51,092 nucleotides of DNA from assembly GCA_046329055.1 (NCBI GenBank), contig JAXLVK010000045.1, forward strand, positions 1 through 51,092, in the 5' to 3' direction. The stretch's first letter is position 1. Each line of letters opens with the position of its first letter. The notes beneath the pieces are model-generated. The model saw only the letters and a list, made by a program, of their open reading frames with translations. It was not told the DNA's origin and searched no databases. This document shows, piece by piece, positions 7,999 through 16,133 of the stretch. The position numbers were made by a program, and so were the translations under genes. Source of the DNA: JADKCL01 sp046329055 (GTDB lineage Bacteria > Bacteroidota > Bacteroidia > J057 > JADKCL01).

Positions 7999-9615
7999 AT
8001 GAAGAAAATCTCAATGATCCTAGTCTTGTGCGCCTGGGCCGCCACCCTCGCCCGCGCTCAAGAGCCCACTCCCGTCACTGCCAAGTCCCAGATCACGGAC
8101 GTGACGGTCTTCCTCACCGGCGCCCAGGTGAGCGAGGAGGCGACATTTTCCATCCAAAAAGGCGACAACATCGTGGTCTTTGAGGGATTGGCCAAGAACA
8201 TCGACCCACGCAGCATCCAAGCCGCCGCGCCGGACATCGTCCTCATCAACTCCGTGCGCCACGAGGTCAACTACATGCGGCAGCAGGCACAGAGCCCGCG
8301 TATTGCTCGCCTGCAGGACAGCCTCCGCATCCTCAACGAGCGCCAAGAAGTCCTCAGCAATGAGCGCACCGTCCTGACTCAGGAAAACCAACTCGTCCTC
8401 GCCAACCAGCAACTCGCCGGCGAAGCCAAGGGCGTCTCCACAGATGAACTCCGCAAGGCAGCCGACTTCTTCCGCACCCGCCTCCATGACATCAACGAGC
8501 GCCTCCTCACCAACACCCGCTCCCAAACCAAACTCACCGAGGAGCGCAACAAGATCAACCTGCAACTTCAGGAGCTTAATTTCCAGAAGGATCAACCCAG
8601 CAACGACATCGTGGTCAAGCTGAAGTGTGACTACGCCCGCACCGTCAAGGTCGGCGTCCGCTACTTTGTGCCCGATGCAGGTTGGGTGCCGAGCTACGAC
8701 CTCCGCGCCAAGGACACTGACAGCCCTATCACCCTCGACTACCGCGCCGACGTTTGGCAAAGCACTGGCGTCAACTGGAAAGGTGTGAACCTGACCCTCA
8801 GCTCCGGCGATCCCATGCAGGGTGGCACCAAGCCGGAACTGACGCAATGGAACTTGAGCTTTGGATACCCGGTTGGAAACGCTTATGGGATCGTGGGCGG
8901 CGAGCAGACCAAAACCTACGACATGATTGCCCAGGAAAAAGAAAAAGGCAAGGCCGATAACTATGGGAGGACCACCCTCGCAGATTACACCACCATGCGC
9001 AACACCGCCACCACAGCCGAATTCGCCATCAGCATCAAGCAAGACGTGCCCAGCGACGGCAAGCATCAGCAGGTTTCCGTGCAGTCCGCGACCCTGCCCG
9101 CATTGTACCAGCACTACGCCGTGCCCAAGCTCGACAAGGACGCCTTCCTCATTGCCCGAATCACCGGATGGGAATCCCTGAACCTGCTCCCTGGAAGCGT
9201 GAACATCTTCTTCGAAGGCACCTATGTGACGGCCGCCTACCTCGATCCCACCTATACCCAGGACACCTTGGATTTCAGCCTCGGCCGCGACAAGAAGGTC
9301 ATCATCGAGCGGAACATGCTCAAGGATTACAATGCCAAGAAGGACATCGGCCTCAACCGCGAGCGCACCTTTGGCTACGAATTCGTGATCCGCAACACCA
9401 AGAAGTCCGTCGTCCACCTCAAGGTTCTGGACCAACTCCCCGTCTCTCAAGATGAAGCCATTGAGGTCAAGGAGATCGAACTTTCGGGTGCCACGAAAGT
9501 GGAGGAAACTGGCCTCCTCACCTGGAACATGGACTTGCAACCAGCGGCGACTCAGAAGTTCAAGCTGATCTTCTCCGTCAAATACCCCAAGAAAAAAGTC
9601 GTTCCCGGCCTCTGA
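7999..9615 (+). CDS. DUF4139 (mucoidy-inhibitor MuiA-like) exported protein, copy 1
   Basis: The 538-residue protein has a signal peptide (MKKISMILVLCAWAATLARAQ). I chose ATG at 7999 because it starts that peptide and follows a -7 element. The N-terminal domain (about residues 30-120, ITDVTVFLTGAQV to INSVRHEVNYM) matches DUF4140. A heptad-like, glutamine-rich coiled coil covers about 115-210. The C-terminal beta domain (FVPDAGWVPSYDLRAK to the end) matches DUF4139, with the conserved DYRADVWQ and SLGRDKKV segments. The biochemical role of the family is not established; location is probably periplasmic or surface. Only 13 bp separate it from a paralogue, so the two are probably co-transcribed. 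Confidence 0.9.
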   Translation: MKKISMILVLCAWAATLARAQEPTPVTAKSQITDVTVFLTGAQVSEEATFSIQKGDNIVVFEGLAKNIDPRSIQAAAPDIVLINSVRHEVNYMRQQAQSPRIARLQDSLRILNERQEVLSNERTVLTQENQLVLANQQLAGEAKGVSTDELRKAADFFRTRLHDINERLLTNTRSQTKLTEERNKINLQLQELNFQKDQPSNDIVVKLKCDYARTVKVGVRYFVPDAGWVPSYDLRAKDTDSPITLDYRADVWQSTGVNWKGVNLTLSSGDPMQGGTKPELTQWNLSFGYPVGNAYGIVGGEQTKTYDMIAQEKEKGKADNYGRTTLADYTTMRNTATTAEFAISIKQDVPSDGKHQQVSVQSATLPALYQHYAVPKLDKDAFLIARITGWESLNLLPGSVNIFFEGTYVTAAYLDPTYTQDTLDFSLGRDKKVIIERNMLKDYNAKKDIGLNRERTFGYEFVIRNTKKSVVHLKVLDQLPVSQDEAIEVKEIELSGATKVEETGLLTWNMDLQPAATQKFKLIFSVKYPKKKVVPGL

Positions 9616-9628
9616 TCACCCCCATCCA

Positions 9629-11308
9629 ATGAAAACGATGAAACAATTGAAATACATGGCTGCCGCGCTGCTGATGGCAGGTAGCCTCCACGCCCAGGAC
9701 GAGATCGAGGTCAAAAGCAAGATCGAATCCGTCACCGTCTTCCTGCGTGGCGCACAAGTGACCCGCACAGCCAACGTTCCGCTTCACAAAGGCAAAAACG
9801 TGGTCTATTTCCGAGGCCTCGGCGAGGGCATCAACCCACAGAGCATCCAAGCCGCCGCTCCCCAAGCCTACCTGATCAACTCCGTCATACACGAGGTGAA
9901 CTACCTCGACAAGCAGATCGAATCCCCCAAGGTCAAGATGCTGCAAGATTCATTGGAGATCATCCAGAAGTTGGTCGAGTCGAACACGCTCGAATTCAAC
10001 GTCCTCGAAACCGAGAAGGCGATGATCAACAAGAACCAGAGCATCGCCAGCAAGGAGCAAGGCATGAGCGTGGACGAGTTGCAGAAGATGACGGAGTTTT
10101 ACCGCTCGCGCTACACCGAGATCCTCGACAAGCAGCTCACCTATTCCCGCTCCAACAACAAGCTGGCCCTGCGTCGGAATGCCATCAACCTCCAGCTGAA
10201 TGAGCTGAACGCCCGCCGGAATCGCCCCAGCAATGACATCCGCGTGATCGTCCAGTCGGAAGGAGATGCGACCGCTCCCATCGGCCTGAGCTATGTCGTG
10301 AACGAAGCCGGATGGGTGCCCAGCTACAACATCCGCGCAAAGGACACCCAGAGTCCCATCACCCTCGAGTACCGTGCGGACGTCTATCAAAATTCCGGCG
10401 TGGATTGGGAAGACGTGCAGCTCACCCTGTCCTCCGGCAATCCCAACACCGGAGGCACCCAACCTACGCTGAACCCTTGGAACCTCTACGTGGAGGAGCC
10501 AATCGTCTATACCATTCAGCGCGAGCGTTACAATGCCGGTGCATACAAGAAGGCAGAGGCAGCGCCTGTAGCGGACAAGTCGGAGGAATCAGACTGGGGA
10601 GGGGCCTCAGACGAAGAAAGTCCTGCTTCGGAACCCGAAATGACGATTGACTATGAGTCCACCGCGACGCTCGCCGACTACACCACAGTCCGTGAAGGCG
10701 CGACCACGGCGGAGTTCCGCATCTCCCTGCCCCAGACCATCCGCTCCAATGGCAAGGCCGAGCAGGTCACTGTCCGCAACGCCAACCTGCCCACTTTCTA
10801 CCGTCACTTCGCGGTTCCCAAGCTGGACAATGACGCCTTCCTCACCGCCGGACTTACCGGATGGGACACGCTCAACCTCCTGCCCGGCAAGGCGCAGGTC
10901 TTCTTCGAAGGCACCTACGTCACCGAAGTGGACATCGATCCCGCCTACACCAATGATACCCTGAACCTGAGCCTCGGCCGCGACAAAAAGATCGTCATCG
11001 AGCGCAATCAGCTCAAGGACTTCAACAAGGTGCGCACGATCGGTGTGAACCGGGAGCGGACGTTTGCCTACGAAATCAAGGTCCGCAACACCAAGGAAGG
11101 CGCCGTGAATCTCACGCTTGAGGATCAAATCCCAGTGAGCCAGGACAAGGACATCGTGGTGAGCCTTGTCGATGCATCCGGCGCCAAGCTCGATGAGGCG
11201 ACTGGCAAGCTCACTTGGGTCTTGGACGTGGCCAAAGCCGAGACCAAGGTCGTGAAGCTGATGTTCACGGTGAAGTACCCGAAGAATCGGAGCATTCCGG
11301 GGATATAG
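9629..11308 (+). CDS. DUF4139 (MuiA-like) exported protein, copy 2
   Basis: A 559-residue paralogue of the preceding gene with the same order: signal peptide ending in LHAQ, DUF4140-like domain (IESVTVFLRGAQV), central coiled coil, and DUF4139 (VVNEAGWVPSYNIRAK, EYRADVYQ, SLGRDKKI). The two align along their whole length. Copy 2 has an extra acidic, Ala/Glu/Ser-rich insert near residues 305-340 in the middle of the beta domain, which copy 1 lacks. A tandem duplication with separate specialisation, or a hetero-oligomer, is the simplest reading. It is the last gene of this plus-strand pair and is followed by a 42-bp perfect palindrome. Confidence 0.9.
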   Translation: MKTMKQLKYMAAALLMAGSLHAQDEIEVKSKIESVTVFLRGAQVTRTANVPLHKGKNVVYFRGLGEGINPQSIQAAAPQAYLINSVIHEVNYLDKQIESPKVKMLQDSLEIIQKLVESNTLEFNVLETEKAMINKNQSIASKEQGMSVDELQKMTEFYRSRYTEILDKQLTYSRSNNKLALRRNAINLQLNELNARRNRPSNDIRVIVQSEGDATAPIGLSYVVNEAGWVPSYNIRAKDTQSPITLEYRADVYQNSGVDWEDVQLTLSSGNPNTGGTQPTLNPWNLYVEEPIVYTIQRERYNAGAYKKAEAAPVADKSEESDWGGASDEESPASEPEMTIDYESTATLADYTTVREGATTAEFRISLPQTIRSNGKAEQVTVRNANLPTFYRHFAVPKLDNDAFLTAGLTGWDTLNLLPGKAQVFFEGTYVTEVDIDPAYTNDTLNLSLGRDKKIVIERNQLKDFNKVRTIGVNRERTFAYEIKVRNTKEGAVNLTLEDQIPVSQDKDIVVSLVDASGAKLDEATGKLTWVLDVAKAETKVVKLMFTVKYPKNRSIPGI

Positions 11309-11334
11309 TCGGCTGATCCAGACTTTTTTGCTAC

Positions 11335-11376
11335 GAAACAATTACGGACAGGTCGCGACCTGTCCGTAATTGTTTC
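11335..11376. terminator. 42-bp perfect palindrome between convergent genes
   Basis: The left half (11335-11355, GAAACAATTACGG...) and right half (11356-11376) are exact reverse complements with no spacer, centred on GGTCGCGACC. It lies between the ends of the second DUF4139 gene and the cytochrome c peroxidase gene. This suits a bidirectional transcript end, but no T-run follows it on either strand; a T6 run lies on the plus strand before it. Its perfection and length are unusual for an ordinary terminator. Confidence 0.65.
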
Positions 11377-11440
11377 TGGTCTATTGGTTCATGGATTGCA
11401 GATTTCTCCCACAAGATTTGACCCACAGACCAAATCCGCC

Positions 11441-12454
11441 TCAATGCTCCGGATTCCGGACAAAGGCGTCATCCGTCAGTGAGTAGAAAAAGGCCTTGAG
11501 GGCCGCTCTCTCTTCTGGGGTGATGATGACACCTGCGGTCCGCGGGTCTTGATTGGGGTAGTGCGCCCCGCCCGAAGCAAAGTGATCGAATACTTCATCC
11601 AGCGAGCTCATGCTCCCATCGTGCATGTAAGGAGCGGTGAGATAGACATTGCGGAGGCTGGGCGTCTTGTATGCTCCCCGGTCAGCCTCGGAGAGTGTCA
11701 CGCGCATCCTTCCGGAGTCAGCAGTGGTCACTGGCAGGCCGATATTGTAGAATTGGTAATCTGTGAGGTTCGGGCCGCTGTGGCAGCTGCCGCAGCGGAG
11801 GCGAGTGCCGTTGAACAGGGCCATGCCGCGCTCCATATCGGGGCTCATCAGGTCGATGCCTTGCAGGTATTGGTCATAGACTGAGGTGGCACTCACCAGC
11901 GAGCGCTCATACGCCGCGATGGCCCGGACAAGCCCGTAGGGGTCAGGCTCCCTTCCGTAGGCGCGTCGGAAGAGCGTCGGATATTCGATGTCCGCTTTGA
12001 GTCGGTCGATGACATTCAGCAACTCCTCGTCCATCTCAGCGTGGTTGTCGATGGGGGCTAGGACCTGCAATTCCAGCGTGGGAACGCCGCCATCCATGAA
12101 AAAATAGGGATGCCAGGCGAGATTGAAGAGGGCGGGGGCATTGCGGAAGCCGCGTCGGCCCTCGATGCCCTTGGAAAACTGGGCGGTGTCGCTGAAGGCA
12201 AACGCTTGGAGGTGGCAGCTGCTGCAGGAAATGCTGCCATCGCGCGATAGAATCGGGTCATGGAACAGCCGCTTCCCCAATGCGACACGCTCCGTAGTCA
12301 GGGCATTGTCAGGCGGGACGGGCATCGGCTCGAAATGCGGCGGCAAGTCCACTTGGTAGGCGAGGTCACCGACAGGTTCGTCCCTCCCCTCCAATTGGCA
12401 GGAGGATAGCAGGGCCAGGGCCAAGCCAAATACGATCCATCGCCGCCCTCTCAT
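11441..12454 (-). CDS. Di-haem cytochrome c peroxidase, MauG/MbnH-like lipoprotein
   Basis: The 337-residue protein has a lipoprotein signal ending in LLSSC (Cys19). It carries two c-type haem motifs, CSSCH (77-81) and CGSCH (221-225). The C-terminal TPSLRNVYLTAPYMHDG (264-280) is the conserved block of bacterial di-haem peroxidases and MauG relatives. Family members reduce peroxide or use a high-valent di-haem state to oxidise protein residues. The gene follows three MbnP-like genes, 2 bp after the nearest. This context suggests an MbnH-type enzyme that acts on MbnP partners, where MbnH is known to oxidise tryptophan to kynurenine. A plain peroxidase remains possible. The lipid anchor would place it at a membrane facing the periplasm. 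Confidence 0.88.
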   Translation of the reverse strand: MRGRRWIVFGLALALLSSCQLEGRDEPVGDLAYQVDLPPHFEPMPVPPDNALTTERVALGKRLFHDPILSRDGSISCSSCHLQAFAFSDTAQFSKGIEGRRGFRNAPALFNLAWHPYFFMDGGVPTLELQVLAPIDNHAEMDEELLNVIDRLKADIEYPTLFRRAYGREPDPYGLVRAIAAYERSLVSATSVYDQYLQGIDLMSPDMERGMALFNGTRLRCGSCHSGPNLTDYQFYNIGLPVTTADSGRMRVTLSEADRGAYKTPSLRNVYLTAPYMHDGSMSSLDEVFDHFASGGAHYPNQDPRTAGVIITPEERAALKAFFYSLTDDAFVRNPEH

Positions 12455-12456
12455 CG

Positions 12457-13200
12457 CTACTGCATTGCCGCCTTCAGGTTGCGCATCACGCGGCTGGCAA
12501 GTGCGGGATCGTCCGTGGTATGCGTGAGGAGGGTGTCCGGAAGGAAGATCGTGTCATCTGGGCCGAAGAAGATCCTCTGCAAGTCAATGTTGACGGTGCG
12601 CTGTGTCGTAGCGCCCTCGGTGACCGCGATGTCTTGGCCGGTGAAAGCCAAGTCTTGACGGTTGCTGTCCAGCCCGACATGGAAGAGGAAGATGTCCGGA
12701 TCCAAGCCTCCAATGGTATCCGCTGAACCCTCGATTTTCACGAAAATGTAATTGGTGAACCAGCTCCAATACATCCCATTCACAGAACTCATGGGGTGCT
12801 CTACGGGGTAGTCGCTCGGAGCAGTGCCGTTTTGGAGGGAGTCCAGTCCCAGCGCGAATTTGAAGCCTGTGTAGTTGCCGACGGGCACCTCGCCTTCCAT
12901 CGTCAGCGCGGTGGGCTTGTACAGGTCGAAGAGGGCGACCTTGTTCACGCTGACGGTGCTTTGGTCGGACTTGATGAGCTCGAGGTTGCTGATGTAATAC
13001 TTGAAGGTCTGGAAGGAGAAGCGGCGTCCAGCAGGCGCATTGTCGTAAAACTGATCCATGACCAAGTCCTGATTGCCCCATTTCCAAGCAAACTTCAATT
13101 GAAACTTGGCGGGATCGGGTGTGGGCGGATCGTCCTTGCAACCGACGATGGCCAGAATGAGCAATGCCGGGAGCAGGTACAGGATCGAGTGTCGCTTCAT
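12457..13200 (-). CDS. MbnP-like lipoprotein 1
   Basis: A 247-residue lipoprotein (IVGC, Cys21) of the MbnP family. Family features in order are FAWKWGNQDL near the N terminus, FKYYISNLEL (residues 66-75), the GLDSLQNGTAPSDYP segment, the tryptophan motif MYWSWFTNY (W145 and W147), FVKIEGSAD, and FHVGLDS with a histidine at 174. In characterised MbnP a tryptophan is converted to kynurenine by the adjacent di-haem MbnH and the product binds copper. The gene ends 2 bp before the di-haem peroxidase gene. It lacks the GCTDP...DDGSC segment of the two sister proteins. The role is inferred from family and neighbours. Confidence 0.85.
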   Translation of the reverse strand: MKRHSILYLLPALLILAIVGCKDDPPTPDPAKFQLKFAWKWGNQDLVMDQFYDNAPAGRRFSFQTFKYYISNLELIKSDQSTVSVNKVALFDLYKPTALTMEGEVPVGNYTGFKFALGLDSLQNGTAPSDYPVEHPMSSVNGMYWSWFTNYIFVKIEGSADTIGGLDPDIFLFHVGLDSNRQDLAFTGQDIAVTEGATTQRTVNIDLQRIFFGPDDTIFLPDTLLTHTTDDPALASRVMRNLKAAMQ

Positions 13201-13219
13201 ATCAGTAAAAATAAAGTCA

Positions 13220-13242
13220 GGGTCGGCCTTTTCAGCCGACCC
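13220..13242 (-). terminator. Intercistronic hairpin with U-rich tail (attenuator-like)
   Basis: GGGTCGGC (13220-13227) pairs with GCCGACCC (13235-13242) around a 7-nt loop. Read on the minus strand, the stem is followed by TGACTTTATTTTTAC, a T-rich tract, so it looks like an intrinsic terminator for transcription coming from the MbnP2 gene. It lies 10 bp after that stop codon and before MbnP1. Partial read-through would lower MbnP1 and peroxidase relative to upstream genes. Confidence 0.65.
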
Positions 13243-13251
13243 AGACGAAAA

Positions 13252-14064
13252 TCATAGTTCAATTGTGAAAGCCGCAACGAAGTTGTTCGCGACGGTGGTT
13301 GCCAGTGGCATGTTGTCCATGGTGTGCGTGACCGCGTTGCGCAGGTCCACGCCCTCGAAGACCTTGGCCCAGTCGATGGTGAGATGGATCATCGTGCTCT
13401 CTCCGCTGGAAAGATTCATGGCCTTGGACATGGTCAAGGTGCGCAAGAATGCATCCGATCCCACATGCAGCTCGATGGGGCCGTCGATGGTGCCGGTCAT
13501 GGTCGCGCTTGTGTCTGCGAGGCCCTCCACCTTCAGGAAGATGTAGCCGGAGTTCCAGCTCCAGTGGTCAAATGTGCTGCTGGTTGCTGCCAAGGCGTGG
13601 CCGCTGGCATAACTCGTGGGGTCGCTGTGATTCGCTGCGGAGTCCACTCCGATGCTGAATTCGAGTTCTTCGTATTCGCCAGCAGGCACCGCCCCCATCT
13701 CGTAATGCTCCGTGCCAGCGACGACTTGGATGTACTCTTCGAGGTGCTCGTGGCCCGTCGCGGAGTGCAAGGCAGCATCGGAGAGGTAGAACCTGGCGGT
13801 GGTCAGCTTGAACTGACGGCCATCGGCATCGGTATAGGTAGTGGAGGTGCTAAAGGGCTGGGTGCCGACCATGTGGGTGAAGTGGAGGCTCACGGCATTG
13901 GTGGTGTATTCGCAGCTGCCATCGTCTTCCTTGGCATCAGGATCATAGTTGGCGCTCAGCGGGTCGGTGCAGCCCTTTTGCTTGCAGCCGGAGGTGAAAA
14001 GCATGGCGCCGAGGCCAAGGACGAACAGCATCGCCCGGGAAAGGGATGAAACAGTGGTTTTCAT
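13252..14064 (-). CDS. MbnP-like lipoprotein 2
   Basis: A 270-residue lipoprotein (TSGC, Cys27). Right after the anchor comes GCTDPLSANYDPDAKEDDGS, the calcium-loop-like segment found in many secreted Bacteroidota proteins. The MbnP domain follows: FKLTTARFYLSD (residues 85-96), FSIGVDSAANHSDPT, the tryptophan motif FDHWSWNSGY (W168 and W170), FLKVEGLADTSATM, and LHVGSDAF with His200. It aligns well with MbnP-like protein 3 and less closely with protein 1. It is likely a periplasmic metal-binding partner of the di-haem enzyme encoded downstream. A hairpin terminator separates it from the next gene. Metal specificity is not shown by the sequence. Confidence 0.85.
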   Translation of the reverse strand: MKTTVSSLSRAMLFVLGLGAMLFTSGCKQKGCTDPLSANYDPDAKEDDGSCEYTTNAVSLHFTHMVGTQPFSTSTTYTDADGRQFKLTTARFYLSDAALHSATGHEHLEEYIQVVAGTEHYEMGAVPAGEYEELEFSIGVDSAANHSDPTSYASGHALAATSSTFDHWSWNSGYIFLKVEGLADTSATMTGTIDGPIELHVGSDAFLRTLTMSKAMNLSSGESTMIHLTIDWAKVFEGVDLRNAVTHTMDNMPLATTVANNFVAAFTIEL

Positions 14065-14125
14065 GATAATCTTGGTAACGAATTATTGTGTACGAACAAA
14101 TGCAGGCTTGAATGAGCCGGTCAGC

Positions 14126-14503
14126 TCAAGCAAGCAATCTCCATGGTGGTGGAGTATCCGGGTTGGCTACCATTTGTTCCAATATCCAATCATTCGAAAT
14201 AGGCGGCATCTCCATGCCCCTGTTCATCAATGGGGGAGTTTTGGTCTGCCCCGTTTCGATGTAAACCAATTCATTTTCCTCCAACTGCAGCAGTGGGGCG
14301 CGACCATGCTCACGCTCCTGCTCCTCCAGGGTATGCTTCAGGAAACAGGAGCCTTGGCAACTGTTGCCCTCGATGCCCCGGCTCACGCAATAAGTCTCCG
14401 CAATGTTTGCCTGTCGGGCTTGAAAGACCCAGTAAGGCATCCATCCTCGGACCAGCAAGGTCAGGGACATCAGCAGCAGAAACAATGCAGGGCCTTTTCG
14501 CAC
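14126..14503 (-). CDS. Small membrane-anchored cysteine-motif protein
   Basis: The 125-residue protein begins at GTG (14503) with one hydrophobic segment (FLLLMSLTLLVRGWMPYWVF). Next comes ETYCVSRGIEGNSCQGSCFL, a C-x9-C-x3-C motif of the type seen in short Bacteroidota proteins with C...CNGKCYL. In those relatives the cysteines follow the membrane segment in the same way, and the genes often lie near metal or TonB-dependent transport genes. The rest is acidic and proline-rich. It lies between the second and third MbnP-like genes, suggesting a role in metal delivery or thiol chemistry for this cluster; this is inference. An ATG at 14470 would remove part of the membrane segment, so GTG is preferred. 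Confidence 0.7.
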   Translation of the reverse strand: MRKGPALFLLLMSLTLLVRGWMPYWVFQARQANIAETYCVSRGIEGNSCQGSCFLKHTLEEQEREHGRAPLLQLEENELVYIETGQTKTPPLMNRGMEMPPISNDWILEQMVANPDTPPPWRLLA

Positions 14504-14603
14504 CGCGACTCAATTATTCATTGCAAGATACCCATGTCGTCCCAATATCGAAGCAGCTTTTGTTACCATTCGGACAGAAATCTAGCATCGTTCAGGTGGA
14601 AAA

Positions 14604-15401
14604 TCACGGAGTCGTGATGCCTGTCAGGAAATCCTGCATCACCTGTTGGGCGAGGGGCAGGTTGTCCACGGTTTGGGTGGATTGGCGTGGCAGGTCGAGA
14701 CCTTGGATGCCCTTGCCCCAATCGATCGTGATCGGGAAGGTGTAGGAGGCGCCATTGTCCACGACGAATGCACGGGCGAGGTTGGCGGGGGTCAGCATCA
14801 CGTCCGAGGCGAGGTGGAAGTAGAAAAATTTGTCGATTGCGCCATTCATGGTCGCGCTGGAATCCACCCTGCCTTCGAGCTTGAGGAAGACATAGCCGCC
14901 GCTCCACGACCAATTGTCCTGCATGGGGTTCATGAGGGACAGGGGATGGTCATCCGGCCACAGGGTCGGGTCGCTGTGATTCGCGACGGAATCCACCCCG
15001 ATGTTGAAGCTCAGGCTCGAATAGCTGCCAGGATCGATCGTGTCCAGCAGGTAATTGGCGACATTGGCTTTGATCTGCAGGTATTTGTCCAATGGGACGG
15101 GGCCATCATTGCTTCCGAGCCAGGGGCTGCTGATGTGGAAACGCGCAGCGGAAAATTTGAAGCGTCGGCCGCTTGTGGTGGTGTAGATCGAATCGAAGGA
15201 AAATGGCTTGCTGCCGACTATGTTGTTGATGGAGAGGGACAGGGTACTCGGGGAGTAGGTGCATGTGCCGTCGTCCTCAGTCGCCTCCGGATCGTAATTC
15301 AAGCTATTGGGGTCGGTGCAACCCGGGTGTTTCTTGCAGCCCGTCGCCGCCAAAAGCATCGCAAATGCCGCGAATGCCAGCCAATGGAACCGAAATTTCA
15401 T
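14604..15401 (-). CDS. MbnP-like lipoprotein 3
   Basis: A 265-residue lipoprotein (ATGC, Cys22). ATG at 15401 is chosen because it starts the signal peptide MKFRFHWLAFAAFAMLL. It has the GCTDPNSLNYDPEATEDDGTC segment shared with MbnP-like protein 2. The MbnP domain contains FKFSAARFHISS (81-92), FNIGVDSVANHSDPT, the tryptophan motif DNWSWSGGY (W164 and W166), FLKLEGRVDSSATM and FHLASDV with His196. The close match to protein 2 points to duplication within the cluster. About 100 bp separate it from the small cysteine protein gene. It is probably a periplasm-facing metal-binding lipoprotein. Confidence 0.85.
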   Translation of the reverse strand: MKFRFHWLAFAAFAMLLAATGCKKHPGCTDPNSLNYDPEATEDDGTCTYSPSTLSLSINNIVGSKPFSFDSIYTTTSGRRFKFSAARFHISSPWLGSNDGPVPLDKYLQIKANVANYLLDTIDPGSYSSLSFNIGVDSVANHSDPTLWPDDHPLSLMNPMQDNWSWSGGYVFLKLEGRVDSSATMNGAIDKFFYFHLASDVMLTPANLARAFVVDNGASYTFPITIDWGKGIQGLDLPRQSTQTVDNLPLAQQVMQDFLTGITTP

Positions 15402-15476
15402 GTCTAAAGTTACGCCTTGAGTGGCAAATGCGCCAATTCTTCCTGTCCTCAAGCCGTCAGAGGGATGGAATGCCGA

Positions 15477-16133
15477 TCACCAGAGGATCAACCTGCCCCG
15501 GATTTTGCCCCCGGTCAGCTCCATGCTCTGTCCAGTGCTGTTGTACACGGTGCAGTTGAAGGTTGCTCCTACCACCCGATGCGTGGCAGGCAGGCGGCTG
15601 TTGTCGGCTTGGGCGGTGTATTCGGTGATCACGAGGCTGCCCGTTCCGAGGGGACCATTGTCGGTGTTCCATTCCACGCCGCTTTCATCCCAGATGGAAA
15701 TGAAGGCCCCAGAGACAGCGGTTTGGCCCGTATCCCTCGCAACGCGGCCGATTTGCAATGTGCCCGTCGAAACCAATGCTTCATAGGCGGATTGGGACCC
15801 GACCTGAGATGAGGTGACTCCGACGACACCCACCGTCCCGCTGTTGGCGAGGTTGGCTGGGATCGCATTCGTGGCGGCGGCATTTTTCGCAATGCAGGTA
15901 AACGGCGTGTAGCACCATCCATTGGCGGCATCCAGCCCGGCGAAGTCCCCGACGATGTTGTAGTAGTCCTCGATGCCCTCCTGATAGGTCACCGTATCGC
16001 CATCCAGGACCGCTTGGAAGTAGTAATCCTCGGTAATCACATTCGGATTGATGGGATCATTGTCCTTGCAGGAGCTGAAAGTCAGGCCTGTTGCGGCCAA
16101 TGCGAGGGCGAAGATGGAATGTCGGAGACCCAT
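15477..16133 (-). CDS. Lipoprotein of unknown function at the head of the MbnP cluster
   Basis: The 218-residue protein starts at ATG 16133 with MGLRHSIFALALAATG and a lipobox ending in FSSC. TTG at 16154 would only add seven residues. The mature part has a beta-rich pattern starting with YYFQAVLDGDTVTYQ and ending with GGKIRGRLILW. That architecture resembles the DUF6252-type lipoproteins of Bacteroidota, in which an internal bound ligand or small calycin-like barrel is suspected. There are two cysteines close together (GWCYTPFTC). It is the first lipoprotein of the co-oriented run leading to the MbnP genes, 75 bp upstream of MbnP 3. Function unknown. Confidence 0.75.
   Translation of the reverse strand: MGLRHSIFALALAATGLTFSSCKDNDPINPNVITEDYYFQAVLDGDTVTYQEGIEDYYNIVGDFAGLDAANGWCYTPFTCIAKNAAATNAIPANLANSGTVGVVGVTSSQVGSQSAYEALVSTGTLQIGRVARDTGQTAVSGAFISIWDESGVEWNTDNGPLGTGSLVITEYTAQADNSRLPATHRVVGATFNCTVYNSTGQSMELTGGKIRGRLILW

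Noticed and set aside
7800..8000. Minus-strand open frame of about 66 codons (starting MSKVLKAANL) between the DUF4139 gene and the nucleotidyltransferase gene
   Set aside because: It overlaps the likely promoter and start of the DUF4139 gene on the opposite strand, has no recognised motif and no -7 element of its own.
8020..9540. Long minus-strand open frame of about 500 codons opposite the first DUF4139 gene
   Set aside because: It is a by-product of GC-rich codon use. The plus strand shows a signal peptide, promoter element and clear family similarity.
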